From assembly GCA_046757585.1 (NCBI GenBank), contig JBHHYR010000025.1:1-30359 (forward strand): 30,359 nt of DNA, in the 5' to 3' direction. The position numbers and the translations under genes were made by a program. The notes below the pieces were generated by a model. That model made no database searches, was not told where the DNA came from, and was given only the letters and a program-made list of their open reading frames with translations. How positions within the stretch are numbered: the stretch's first letter is position 1; every line of letters begins with the position of its first letter. This document shows positions 6,053 to 12,993 of the stretch, one piece after another. The stretch comes from JBHHYR01 sp046757585. GTDB taxonomy: Bacteria > Desulfobacterota > Binatia > HRBIN30.

Positions 6053-8659
6053 ATGAGCCAACCTGTTCGCGAGATTGCCGCTGCTGAGGTGTTGGCGGCG
6101 GTGGGTCCATTGCGGCGGCTTGGATGGTTGCCCGGCCTGTTCTGCCGCAAGGTCTTTTCACAGGTGCGCATGGATCGAGAGACCACCGACCGCATCCGCA
6201 CCCTCGCGGCGCGGGGGAGCCTTGTCTACGTGATGCGGTACCGCTCCCTGGTGGACTACCTGCTCATCGCGTTCGTTCTGCTTCGCGAAGGCTTGCCGCT
6301 GCCGGAGTTCGTGTCCGACGTTCCCGCGCTGCTGTTGCGTCCGGTGCGCGAAATCATCGTCACCCTGTGGCATCGCCTGCGGACGATCCGGATGTTTGGC
6401 CGGGAGCTGCGGCACTTTGAGGACCGCGATCGGTGTCAGCGGCTGGTGAGCCAAGGGCGGCCCGTGCTGATCTTTATGCGCACTCGCGCACCGGGGGTGC
6501 GGTTTCTCGAGAGCCGGCGCACGGCCCTCAGTCGCGTGCGCAGTGGCACTGACTACCTGCGGGAAATCGTGCACGCGAGCTGGACCAGCGATCATGAAGT
6601 GTTTCTCGTGCCGCTAGCCGTGCTGCGGGGTCGGGGTTTTCGGCGCCGCGAGTCGCGGCTGGCGACGCTGGTGTACAGCGTCCAGGAGGCGCCGGGTGAG
6701 GTGAAGCGTCTGCTGTCGTTGGTCTGGAACGCTCGTGAGACGAGTATCAGCGTCGGAGACCAGGTGCCGCTGCGGCAGTTTGCACAGCGGTACCGGCAGG
6801 AAGGCGAGGAGCGCATCGTACGCCGCGTGGCACGCACCCTGCAGATTTTCCTGCACCGTGAAGAGCGCGTCGTGTGGGGCCCGACGCTGTTACCGAAACG
6901 GACGGTGCGCCAGCTGGTCGTGCAGGGCCCGGCCCTCGCTGCCCTGATCCGCCGGCTGGCAGCCGAGCGCCAGCAACCCGAGGCGCGCTTGTGGCGCCAG
7001 GCCGAGCAGTACTTCGACGAAATGGCCGCAAACTACAAGGGCTCCTACTTCGCGCTTATCGAGTTCGTCTTCAACCGGATCTGGCCACGCGTGTTTCAAG
7101 GGTTCGAGTGCAGTGGGCCGGAGAAAGTGATCGAGCGTGTCAAGCAGCATCCCGTCGTGCTCGTTCCCTGCCACCGCAGCCACTTCGACTACTTGATCCT
7201 CTCGTATCTCTTTCATGCCAACTACCTCAGCCCGCCGCACATCGCGGCCGGTATCAATCTGTCGTTCTGGCCCCTGGGCCCGTTGTTCCGCGGCGCCGGC
7301 GCGTACTTCATCCGGCGCAGCTTTGGTGACAACGAGCTCTACAAGATGGTCTTCCGCAACTACCTGACGTATCTCATTCGGGAGGGGTACACGCAGGAGT
7401 TCTTCATCGAGGGTGGCCGCAGTCGCACCGGCAAGATCCTCACCCCGAAGCTGGGCATGCTGGCGGCCATCGTGAATGCCTTCGTCGCCGGCGTTGGCCG
7501 CGACCTGTACCTCGTGCCCGTGTCCATCCATTACGGCCGCGTCGTCGAGGAGGAGGCATACAAGCGGGAACTCGTGGGTGCGGAAAAGGAGAAGGAGTCC
7601 CTCCTGGCGCTGCTGAAGGCGCGCGCGGTGCTGCGCCAGAAGTACGGGACCGTGTACGTGACCTTTGCCGACCCGATCTCGCTCAACGATGCGTTGGGAG
7701 ACCGCAAGCAGCACATGCGCGCCGGGGCGGGTGATCCCGCGATCGAAGAGGAGATGCGGCGGTTCACGCAGAAGCTCGGCTTTCGCATCCTGCGCGAGGT
7801 CAATGCCGTGACTGTCGCCGGCGCGACGTCCCTGTCCTCCACGGTGCTGCTGAGCTCGCCGCATGCGGCGTGGCGGTACTCCGACTTCCTCGCAGGAGCC
7901 CAAACATTGTTGCGGTTGCTGCGCCATCTCGGGGTGCGCTTGACCGCGTCGCTCGAGCGCAACCAGGAAGATTTCAAGGAAAACCTGGCGTTTCTGGAAA
8001 CGGGTGGCCTGATTCAACGGATGCCCGGCGAGGAAGACGTCATTCACGTCCCGCCGGAAAAACGGGTCATCCTCGACTTTTACAAAAACAATAGCATTCA
8101 CTTCTTCCTGCTGCCGGCGCTGCTGTCGCGCGCCTTGCTCGCTGGTGTTCGGGGTATGGCCCTGAAGGACGAGGTGGGCTGGTGGCTGGACCTGTACCGG
8201 TGGGAATTCCCGCTCCCGGAACGCGAAGCGATGGCGGCCGAGCTCGGCCGGCTGCTCGAGTATTTCCACGCGCAAGGGGCCATTACCGCTCCCGACAGCG
8301 TCGAGCCTGCCCATCCACTCATTCGCAGCACTGCAGGTATCCTCGACAACTTTTGTGAGGCGTACTGGATTACGGCGCAATGCCTGGCGCGGCTCGACAA
8401 CGGTGGCACGCCGCGGAAAGCCCTGGTTGAGGCGATCCGGAAGCGGTACACGGCAGGGCTGCTGCTCGGCGAAGTGCGCAAGCCTGAAGGGAACTCCACG
8501 GTCACGGTGGGTAATGCGCTGAACCGCTATGCCGAAACGGAGTTCATTACCATGGTCGCTGGTCCCAAAACCCGTGAGCCGATCGTGCGGCGCGGCCCCC
8601 AGTTCAGCGAACTGAGCCGCCTCGAGCGCCGCCTGGCTGCTCATCTCGCGCAGCCTTGA
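6053..8659 (+). CDS. plsB: Glycerol-3-phosphate 1-O-acyltransferase, PlsB family
   Basis: This 868-residue enzyme would transfer a fatty acyl group to sn-glycerol-3-phosphate, the first step of membrane phospholipid synthesis, at the inner membrane. The acyltransferase core shows the HX4D motif (H374, D379 in CHRSHFDYLI), an FIEGGRSRTGK motif with E453 that binds the phosphate substrate, and LVPVSIHYGRVVE downstream. It is slightly longer than the roughly 800-residue E. coli protein. The first half contains a second, degenerate-looking acyltransferase-like segment, and the long C-terminal region is typical of PlsB. I chose the ATG at 6053 because GGAG lies eight bases upstream; an in-frame ATG at 6029 has no ribosome site. 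The transcribed strand then enters a 291-base gap with hairpins. Confidence 0.92.
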   Translation: MSQPVREIAAAEVLAAVGPLRRLGWLPGLFCRKVFSQVRMDRETTDRIRTLAARGSLVYVMRYRSLVDYLLIAFVLLREGLPLPEFVSDVPALLLRPVREIIVTLWHRLRTIRMFGRELRHFEDRDRCQRLVSQGRPVLIFMRTRAPGVRFLESRRTALSRVRSGTDYLREIVHASWTSDHEVFLVPLAVLRGRGFRRRESRLATLVYSVQEAPGEVKRLLSLVWNARETSISVGDQVPLRQFAQRYRQEGEERIVRRVARTLQIFLHREERVVWGPTLLPKRTVRQLVVQGPALAALIRRLAAERQQPEARLWRQAEQYFDEMAANYKGSYFALIEFVFNRIWPRVFQGFECSGPEKVIERVKQHPVVLVPCHRSHFDYLILSYLFHANYLSPPHIAAGINLSFWPLGPLFRGAGAYFIRRSFGDNELYKMVFRNYLTYLIREGYTQEFFIEGGRSRTGKILTPKLGMLAAIVNAFVAGVGRDLYLVPVSIHYGRVVEEEAYKRELVGAEKEKESLLALLKARAVLRQKYGTVYVTFADPISLNDALGDRKQHMRAGAGDPAIEEEMRRFTQKLGFRILREVNAVTVAGATSLSSTVLLSSPHAAWRYSDFLAGAQTLLRLLRHLGVRLTASLERNQEDFKENLAFLETGGLIQRMPGEEDVIHVPPEKRVILDFYKNNSIHFFLLPALLSRALLAGVRGMALKDEVGWWLDLYRWEFPLPEREAMAAELGRLLEYFHAQGAITAPDSVEPAHPLIRSTAGILDNFCEAYWITAQCLARLDNGGTPRKALVEAIRKRYTAGLLLGEVRKPEGNSTVTVGNALNRYAETEFITMVAGPKTREPIVRRGPQFSELSRLERRLAAHLAQP

Positions 8660-8663
8660 CCAC

Positions 8664-8702
8664 GCTCCGCCGCGCGGCGGTCGACTGCCGGCACCGCGGA
8701 GC
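8664..8702. terminator. Stem-loop after plsB
   Basis: GCTCCGC (8664-8670) and GCGGAGC (8696-8702) are perfect 7-base arms beginning five bases after the plsB stop, with a GC-rich interior that could pair further. There is no T-tract, so it may be a 3'-stabilising or rho-assisted structure rather than an intrinsic terminator. Confidence 0.35.
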
Positions 8703-8775
8703 AAGGGGGGAGAGAGAAAAAACGGCAGCTCGAATTGCGAACGCCGACATCTGCACGCGACCCCTGTTCTTCCAT

Positions 8776-8796
8776 TCTCCCCTTGGCAAGGGGAGA
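8776..8796. repeat. REP-like intergenic palindrome
   Basis: TCTCCCCTTG, G, CAAGGGGAGA is a perfect 10-base inverted repeat around one central base, and it can fold as a nine-pair stem with a three-base loop. It is followed by CCCAGAGGGGTT and a second small CCCC/GGGG hairpin near 8818-8829. From memory, sequences of this pattern (CCCCTTGxCAAGGGG with a trailing AGAGGGG) recur between genes in many genomes, so a dispersed REP-type element is likely; only one copy lies in this window. Nothing else but the promoter at 8887 is seen in 8703-8950. Confidence 0.5.
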
Positions 8797-8886
8797 CCCA
8801 GAGGGGTTGATGCACCGTCCCCAACGGGGTCCCAACTTTCCGTCCCGCGTGTCGTAATTCGGACAGTAACCATGTGCGCGGTGGTG

Positions 8887-8915
8887 TTGAATTGGCGACT
8901 CCCGCGCCCTACACT
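8887..8915 (+). promoter_or_regulatory. Probable promoter of the BFN-PDZ gene
   Basis: TTGAAT at 8887-8892 and TACACT at 8910-8915 are separated by 17 bases, each matching four of six consensus positions. Initiation would fall near 8922, giving a leader of about 29 bases to the ATG at 8951. Confidence 0.45.
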
Positions 8916-8950
8916 GCAGGCCGGGTCTCTCAGCCAAGGTCGGTACGCAC

Positions 8951-9754
8951 ATGATTCCTTGTTGGACGACACAGCGCGCGTGCATCTCCACGTTGTTGGT
9001 GATGACCGCCGTGAGCCTCCACGCCTGCCGCACGAAGGAGCAGAGCGAAGTCGAAGTCGCGGTGCGGAGCGTCGGCTATGACAACGCCTCGCACGCACCC
9101 GTCGTCGTCTTGGAGGATGCGGCTGGCAAGGTCGCCCTGCCCATCTGGATTGGACCCGCCGAAGCACAAGCGATCGTCATGCAAATGCAAGGCATCAGCC
9201 CGCCGCGGCCCATGACCCATGACTTGCTCAAAACGATCCTCGATCAGGCAGGGGTGGACTTCCAGAAAGTGGTCATCAACGACTTGAGGGAGAGCACCTA
9301 CTACGCGCAGATCTGGCTGCATGCCGGGCGCAAGGAGCTGCAGATCGACAGCCGTCCGAGCGATGCGATCGCGCTGGCGATTCGCTTCCACCGTCCCATC
9401 TTCGTTGCCAGGGCCTTGATGAAGGGTGACAACACGATCGCGCTGCAGCAGCTGGAGCCGTTGGGTCGCACCGCCCGGATCTCTGGCGTGACCGTGCAGG
9501 CACTCACCGCGGGGCTGGCCGAGTATTTTGGTCTGCCGCCGGGCCACGGCGTCCTCGTTGCTGACGTGGACCGCAATGCGCCGACGGCGTTGCGGCGTGG
9601 CGACGTGATCGTCGCGGTCGACGGTGTTGCAGTGACCGGCGTCGGCGACTTCGCCAACAGGATGGACAAAGTGGCGAGCGGCCAGCCGGCGGACCTGTCT
9701 GTCCGGCGGGGAAACAAGCAGGTGCGGGTGGAATTCGGCGGGCATGCCGGATGA
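8951..9754 (+). CDS. Bifunctional nuclease (BFN/DUF151) domain fused to a PDZ domain, predicted lipoprotein
   Basis: The 267-residue product has three parts. The N-terminus is hydrophobic and ends SLHAC at residues 22-26, a plausible lipobox with C26 as the lipidated residue. Residues about 35-170 form a BFN/DUF151 domain, with VVVLEDAAGKVALPIWIGPAEA and the hallmark IDSRPSDAIALAIRFHRPIFV stretch. Residues about 180-265 form a PDZ domain, with a GVLVADVDRNAPTALRRGDVIVAVDG core. Some BFN proteins are reported to act as nucleases, but most members are uncharacterised, and export plus a peptide-binding PDZ domain suggests an envelope role here. If the first ATG is wrong, the lipoprotein reading weakens; the ribosome site is poor (AAGG at 8936-8939). 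Confidence 0.8.
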   Translation: MIPCWTTQRACISTLLVMTAVSLHACRTKEQSEVEVAVRSVGYDNASHAPVVVLEDAAGKVALPIWIGPAEAQAIVMQMQGISPPRPMTHDLLKTILDQAGVDFQKVVINDLRESTYYAQIWLHAGRKELQIDSRPSDAIALAIRFHRPIFVARALMKGDNTIALQQLEPLGRTARISGVTVQALTAGLAEYFGLPPGHGVLVADVDRNAPTALRRGDVIVAVDGVAVTGVGDFANRMDKVASGQPADLSVRRGNKQVRVEFGGHAG

Positions 9755-9970
9755 CGGAACCATTCCGGCCACCCGGCCGGCTGCTCGTTCATTAGCCTGG
9801 CTGCTGGTGGCATTAGGCGAAGTCCATCCGTCTAGCCTGCCGGCCTGTTGACGATACGCCGCCTGCGTGCTTGATGTAGAGGCTAAGTAGGAGTGCTGGA
9901 AGGTGCCTCACCCGCGTGCTGTGCGTGAGTGCGGTGGGTGCTGGTTCAGACGGTGGCCGACGAGTGGGAA

Positions 9971-10306
9971 ATGGGAGAACAAGCTCGTGTGTCCAGCGCA
10001 CGCGTGAAGGCGTTGGCGCGCGAGTTGGCGGAAGCGATCAATGCGGGCGAGGTTGAGGGCCGGGAAGGGCTGCGCGAAGACGCTGTCAGGCTGTTGCGTG
10101 ATGAAGTGCAGATCCATGAACCGGCCTCCGTTGCTGCGCTGCCACCGGCGCCGAGCACGTTCAATCCGTTCGGGATTGGCATTCCGCTCGTGCTGATGGG
10201 GGCCGTGCTCGTGCTCGTGTTTCCACCGGTCGGCCTGCTCATGTTCGGCGGCGCTGCAGTGATGATTGCCTGGGGTGTGGGGGCAACGCTGCTCGCTCGG
10301 CGTTGA
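9971..10306 (+). CDS. Small two-helix membrane protein preceding the Rieske gene, function unknown
   Basis: From the ATG at 9971 the product is 111 residues. The first half is a charged amphipathic helical region (ALARELAEAINAGEVEGREG), and the second half carries two hydrophobic segments separated by a short turn (GIPLVLMGAVLVLVF and GLLMFGGAAVMIAWGVGATLL), ending LARR. An in-frame GTG at 9929 would add 14 residues; neither start has a strong ribosome site. The gene ends 11 bases before the Rieske start, so it is probably cotranscribed with the respiratory cluster and could be its first member. The preceding gap 9755-9970 shows no promoter I can defend. Confidence 0.65.
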   Translation: MGEQARVSSARVKALARELAEAINAGEVEGREGLREDAVRLLRDEVQIHEPASVAALPPAPSTFNPFGIGIPLVLMGAVLVLVFPPVGLLMFGGAAVMIAWGVGATLLARR

Positions 10307-10317
10307 GGCACGGGATC

Positions 10318-10911
10318 ATGGCGAAGGCCGCAAAGCAGCAGAGCGCGGAAGAGCTGGCGGTGTTGGAAGCGCGCCGGCGCGCCGAGCAGGAGCTCGAGCG
10401 CGCCAGACGCCAGCGCGAACGGGCGCAGCTGGGTGGCCTGTGGTCGCGACGTGACTTCTTTGGCCGGCTCGGCTGGGGCGGCTTCGGCCTCTTTTCGCTG
10501 ATCTCGCTGCTGGCTGCAGTACGGTCTGCGTTCCCCCGCGTCCTGTTCACGCCACCGTCCACGTTCAAAGCCGGCTTCCCGAAGGACTACGCGATCGGGG
10601 AGGTCAGCGCGAAGTACAAGAAGGCACATCGGGTCTGGATTATTCGCGACAAGAAGGGGTTCTACGCCATCTTCGCGAAGTGCACGCATCTCGGGTGCAC
10701 GCCACGGTGGCTGGCGGCGGAAAACAAGTTCAAGTGCCCGTGCCACGGGAGCGGCTATTACAAGAGTGGGGTCAACTTCGAGGGCCCGGCACCCCGGCCG
10801 ATGGATCGGGTCCGGATCACCAGGGCTGAGGACGGCGAGTTGCTCATCGACGTGTCGGTGAAGTACCGGTACGCGAGTTGGGACAAGCCGGGGGCCTTCC
10901 TGAAGGTCTGA
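10318..10911 (+). CDS. Rieske [2Fe-2S] protein of a cytochrome b6c/bc-type complex
   Basis: The 197-residue protein carries the Rieske cluster motifs CTHLGC (122-127) and CPCHGSGY (140-147). C122, H124, C140 and H143 would bind the 2Fe-2S cluster, and C127 and C142 would form the disulfide. The cluster takes electrons from quinol at the positive-side site of the complex. Residues 43-48 read SRRDFF, a twin-arginine motif followed by a hydrophobic anchor, as expected for Tat-inserted Rieske proteins. Unusually, about 40 highly charged residues predicted to be helical or coiled-coil precede the Tat motif and would remain cytoplasmic. The ATG at 10318 is chosen over an in-frame TTG at 10303. The next gene encodes cytochrome b. 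Confidence 0.95.
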   Translation: MAKAAKQQSAEELAVLEARRRAEQELERARRQRERAQLGGLWSRRDFFGRLGWGGFGLFSLISLLAAVRSAFPRVLFTPPSTFKAGFPKDYAIGEVSAKYKKAHRVWIIRDKKGFYAIFAKCTHLGCTPRWLAAENKFKCPCHGSGYYKSGVNFEGPAPRPMDRVRITRAEDGELLIDVSVKYRYASWDKPGAFLKV

Positions 10912-10964
10912 CGTCACAGCGTGGGCCGCAGGGCAGATAGCGCAACATTTTCGAGGCAGTCTCT

Positions 10965-11735
10965 ATGGCAATGATTGATGAAATCAAACGCCAGATCATG
11001 GAGTCGCAGGTCTGGCAGTCCATCTTCCGGCACGGCTACGAGGACACGCCACGCAACCGCATTCTCATGGTGTCGGGAAATGTGTGGCTGCACCTACACC
11101 CGTCGAAGGTGCGCAAGCACGCCACCCGCCTGCGGTTCACCTGGTGCATGGGCGGCATTACGTTCTTGATGTTCCTGGTCACCGTTGTCACCGGCATCTA
11201 TCTGATGTTCTATTACCGGCCAACGACGGAGTACGCGTACGCGGACATGAAGTATCTCGAGTTCGACATGCCGTTCGGCATGTTGATGCGGAACATGCAT
11301 CGCTGGGCAGCGCACGGCATGGTGATCGCAGTCTGGCTGCACATGTTCCGTGTGTTCCTGACAGGTTCTTACAAGCCGCCGCGGGAATTCAACTGGGTCG
11401 TTGGCGTCATTCTCTTGGTGCTCACCCTGTTGCTCAGCTTCACCGGCTACCTCTTGCCCTGGGATCAGCTGTCCATCTGGGCGGTGACCGTGGGCTCGAA
11501 CATGGGGCGCGCCACGCCGCTGCTAGGGCACGAGGGGCCCTTCCACGAACTGCTCGGGGTGAACCCCATCTACGACGCCCGCGCCTTCCTGTTCGGCGGG
11601 GGAGAGATCGGCCCGCACACGCTGCTGCGGTTTTACATTCTGCATTGTATCTTCATCCCGCTGGTAGCCAGCTTGTTCATGGCCGTACATTTCTGGCGCA
11701 TCCGGCGCGACGGTTTGTCCGGTCCACCGGTCTGA
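10965..11735 (+). CDS. Cytochrome b6-like subunit (N-terminal half of cytochrome b)
   Basis: The 256-residue, four-helix membrane protein binds the two b hemes of a quinol:cytochrome c reductase. Heme ligands are H112 and H126 in helix B (HRWAAHGMVIAVWLH) and H227 and H242 in helix D, spaced by 14 residues as in b6 proteins rather than 13 as in mitochondrial cytochrome b. C61 in FTWCMGGITF aligns with the cysteine that covalently holds heme c_i (c_n) in plastid b6 and Bacillus QcrB, so a c-type heme at the negative-side quinone site is likely. The protein ends after the fourth helix, so cytochrome b is split, with the remaining helices encoded at 11913. The stop codon overlaps the next ATG (TGATG). 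Confidence 0.95.
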   Translation: MAMIDEIKRQIMESQVWQSIFRHGYEDTPRNRILMVSGNVWLHLHPSKVRKHATRLRFTWCMGGITFLMFLVTVVTGIYLMFYYRPTTEYAYADMKYLEFDMPFGMLMRNMHRWAAHGMVIAVWLHMFRVFLTGSYKPPREFNWVVGVILLVLTLLLSFTGYLLPWDQLSIWAVTVGSNMGRATPLLGHEGPFHELLGVNPIYDARAFLFGGGEIGPHTLLRFYILHCIFIPLVASLFMAVHFWRIRRDGLSGPPV

Positions 11736-11908
11736 TGGCAGAGCGGAATATCGCGGTGGCACCAGAGCTGCGTTACACGATCGGGGGCCTGGCCCTCTTG
11801 GGACTGACGTTGGTGATTCCCGGAGGCCGTGTGCTGGTATTGCCAGCGATCCTCGTTCTCATCCTCGTGCTGCTCTTTTGGGCGGCGAAGCCGAAACGCA
11901 AGGAGTAA
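11735..11908 (+). CDS. 57-residue membrane protein between the two cytochrome b genes
   Basis: The start ATG overlaps the stop of the b6 gene by one base, a tight coupling that argues for a real gene. The product has a short polar start (MAERNIAVAPELRY), then two adjoining hydrophobic stretches that could form a hairpin (IGGLALLGLTLVIPGGR and VLVLPAILVLILVLLFW), and a basic end KPKRKE. Its last codons contain the AAGGAG ribosome site for the next gene. I know no named family for it. A small accessory subunit of the b6c complex, comparable in size to the Pet subunits of b6f, is a reasonable inference. Confidence 0.75.
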   Translation: MAERNIAVAPELRYTIGGLALLGLTLVIPGGRVLVLPAILVLILVLLFWAAKPKRKE

Positions 11909-11912
11909 GACT

Positions 11913-12740
11913 GTGGCTGAGGCACGAACCGATGGGGTCGTGAAGTCGGTCGCCAAGCCGGCGAGCAGGCGGATCGAAGTTCCCATCAAGAAAGCGACGG
12001 GACCGGGAGACGACAAGGTTCACACGTGGCCCCACCTGGTGCGTTCCGAGTTTCTCTGCGCGCTGTTCATCATGGTGTTACTCATCGTCTGGTCGTTGCT
12101 CGTCGATGCCCCGCTCGAGCAGGCGGCGAATCCGACACGCACCCCCAACCCCTCGAAGGCGCCGTGGTACTTTCTGGGCTTACAAGAGATGCTGGTGTTC
12201 TTCGACCCGTGGCACGCCGGCGTGGTCCTCCCGAGCTTGATCATCATGGGGCTCATGGTGATCCCGTATATCGACATCAATCCCAAAGGAAACGGCTACT
12301 ACACGTTCGCCGAGCGGAAGTTTGAAATCCTCACCTATCTGTTTGGTTTCGAGATTCTCTGGGTCTCGCTGATCGTCATTGGCACCTTTCTGCGCGGGCC
12401 TGGGTGGAATTGGTTCTGGCCGTGGCAGAAGTGGGACCCGCACAAGGTCGAAGCCATGACCAACGTCGATCTGCCGTATCTGGTGGGGTTGCGGGACCCC
12501 ATGTGGTCGTCAATTTTCGGCCTGGTGGTTGTGGTCGGCTACTTCGTCGTGGGGACGTTGGCGATGTATGCCTGGGTGCGCCGGCTGAAGGGGCCGGAGT
12601 TCATGCAGCGCTGGGGCATGCCCCGGTTCATGACGACCTCGTTCCTGTTCCTGAACATGATGGCCGTCCTGATCAAAATGGTGATGCGGCATGCCTTCAA
12701 CATCAAGTACATCCTGGTGACGCCATGGATCAACGTCTGA
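11913..12740 (+). CDS. Cytochrome b C-terminal half (subunit IV-like)
   Basis: A GTG start seven bases after AAGGAG gives a 275-residue product. About 45 polar residues precede the first of several helices, and the protein corresponds to the C-terminal domain of cytochrome b (b6f subunit IV). The quinol-site region reads NPSKAPWYFLGLQEML: A83-P84-W85-Y86 stand where most families have PEWY, so the usual glutamate is absent from that position, though E90 lies close by. The helices continue with PSLIIMGLMVIPYID and a GxxxFLRGPGWNWFWPW segment. It is longer than b6f subunit IV (about 160 residues) and has at least two extra C-terminal hydrophobic segments. It carries no heme c motif. Confidence 0.9.
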   Translation: MAEARTDGVVKSVAKPASRRIEVPIKKATGPGDDKVHTWPHLVRSEFLCALFIMVLLIVWSLLVDAPLEQAANPTRTPNPSKAPWYFLGLQEMLVFFDPWHAGVVLPSLIIMGLMVIPYIDINPKGNGYYTFAERKFEILTYLFGFEILWVSLIVIGTFLRGPGWNWFWPWQKWDPHKVEAMTNVDLPYLVGLRDPMWSSIFGLVVVVGYFVVGTLAMYAWVRRLKGPEFMQRWGMPRFMTTSFLFLNMMAVLIKMVMRHAFNIKYILVTPWINV

Positions 12741-12808
12741 CGACGCCACGGCATCCCGGTAGATGAGGGGTCCTCGGGACCCGGGGTCTGCGGAGCCGGC
12801 GTGCGAAA

Positions 12809-12979
12809 ATGTTTTACGTGGCCAAGCTGATTCAGGCGTTGGGCATCGCTGACGTGAGCTACAGCCTGTTCGTCGGGTTTACACAGGAACATAGCATGGG
12901 GCGCGAGTTGAAGCTGATGGCGATCGGCGCAGTGATCTTTTACGCTGGGCGCCTTTTGGAACGCCGCGTGTCGGCGTAA
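12809..12979 (+). CDS. 56-residue protein between cytochrome b and the octaheme cytochrome, function unknown
   Basis: ATG at 12809 and TAA at 12977-12979 enclose MFYVAKLIQALGIADVSYSL and a continuation with two moderately hydrophobic helices, the second being LKLMAIGAVIFYAGRLLERR. It fills the gap between two respiratory genes on the same strand, and 14 bases separate it from the next start. The ribosome site is weak (GGAG 13 bases upstream). I do not recognise the family; its placement suggests a small membrane subunit or assembly factor. Confidence 0.6.
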   Translation: MFYVAKLIQALGIADVSYSLFVGFTQEHSMGRELKLMAIGAVIFYAGRLLERRVSA

Positions 12980-12993
12980 AGGGGCGCAGGCGC

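Noticed and set aside
4999..6201. A 400-codon minus-strand frame covering the hydrolase gene
   Set aside because: The hydrolase in another frame has a complete catalytic triad; this frame is Arg-rich and featureless.
6890..8824. A 644-codon open frame on the minus strand opposite plsB
   Set aside because: It lies wholly antisense to a gene with intact family motifs, shows no recognisable domain, and long antisense frames are expected at this G+C content.
9822..9836. A 15-base exact direct repeat (GTCCATCCGTCTAGC) shared with 1159-1173 at the edge of the miniature element
   Set aside because: About one such exact 15-mer match is expected by chance in a window of this size, and the inverted-repeat end itself is not present at 9836.
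9848..9876. TTGACG as a -35 box for the respiratory cluster
   Set aside because: No acceptable -10 hexamer occurs at 16-18 bases.
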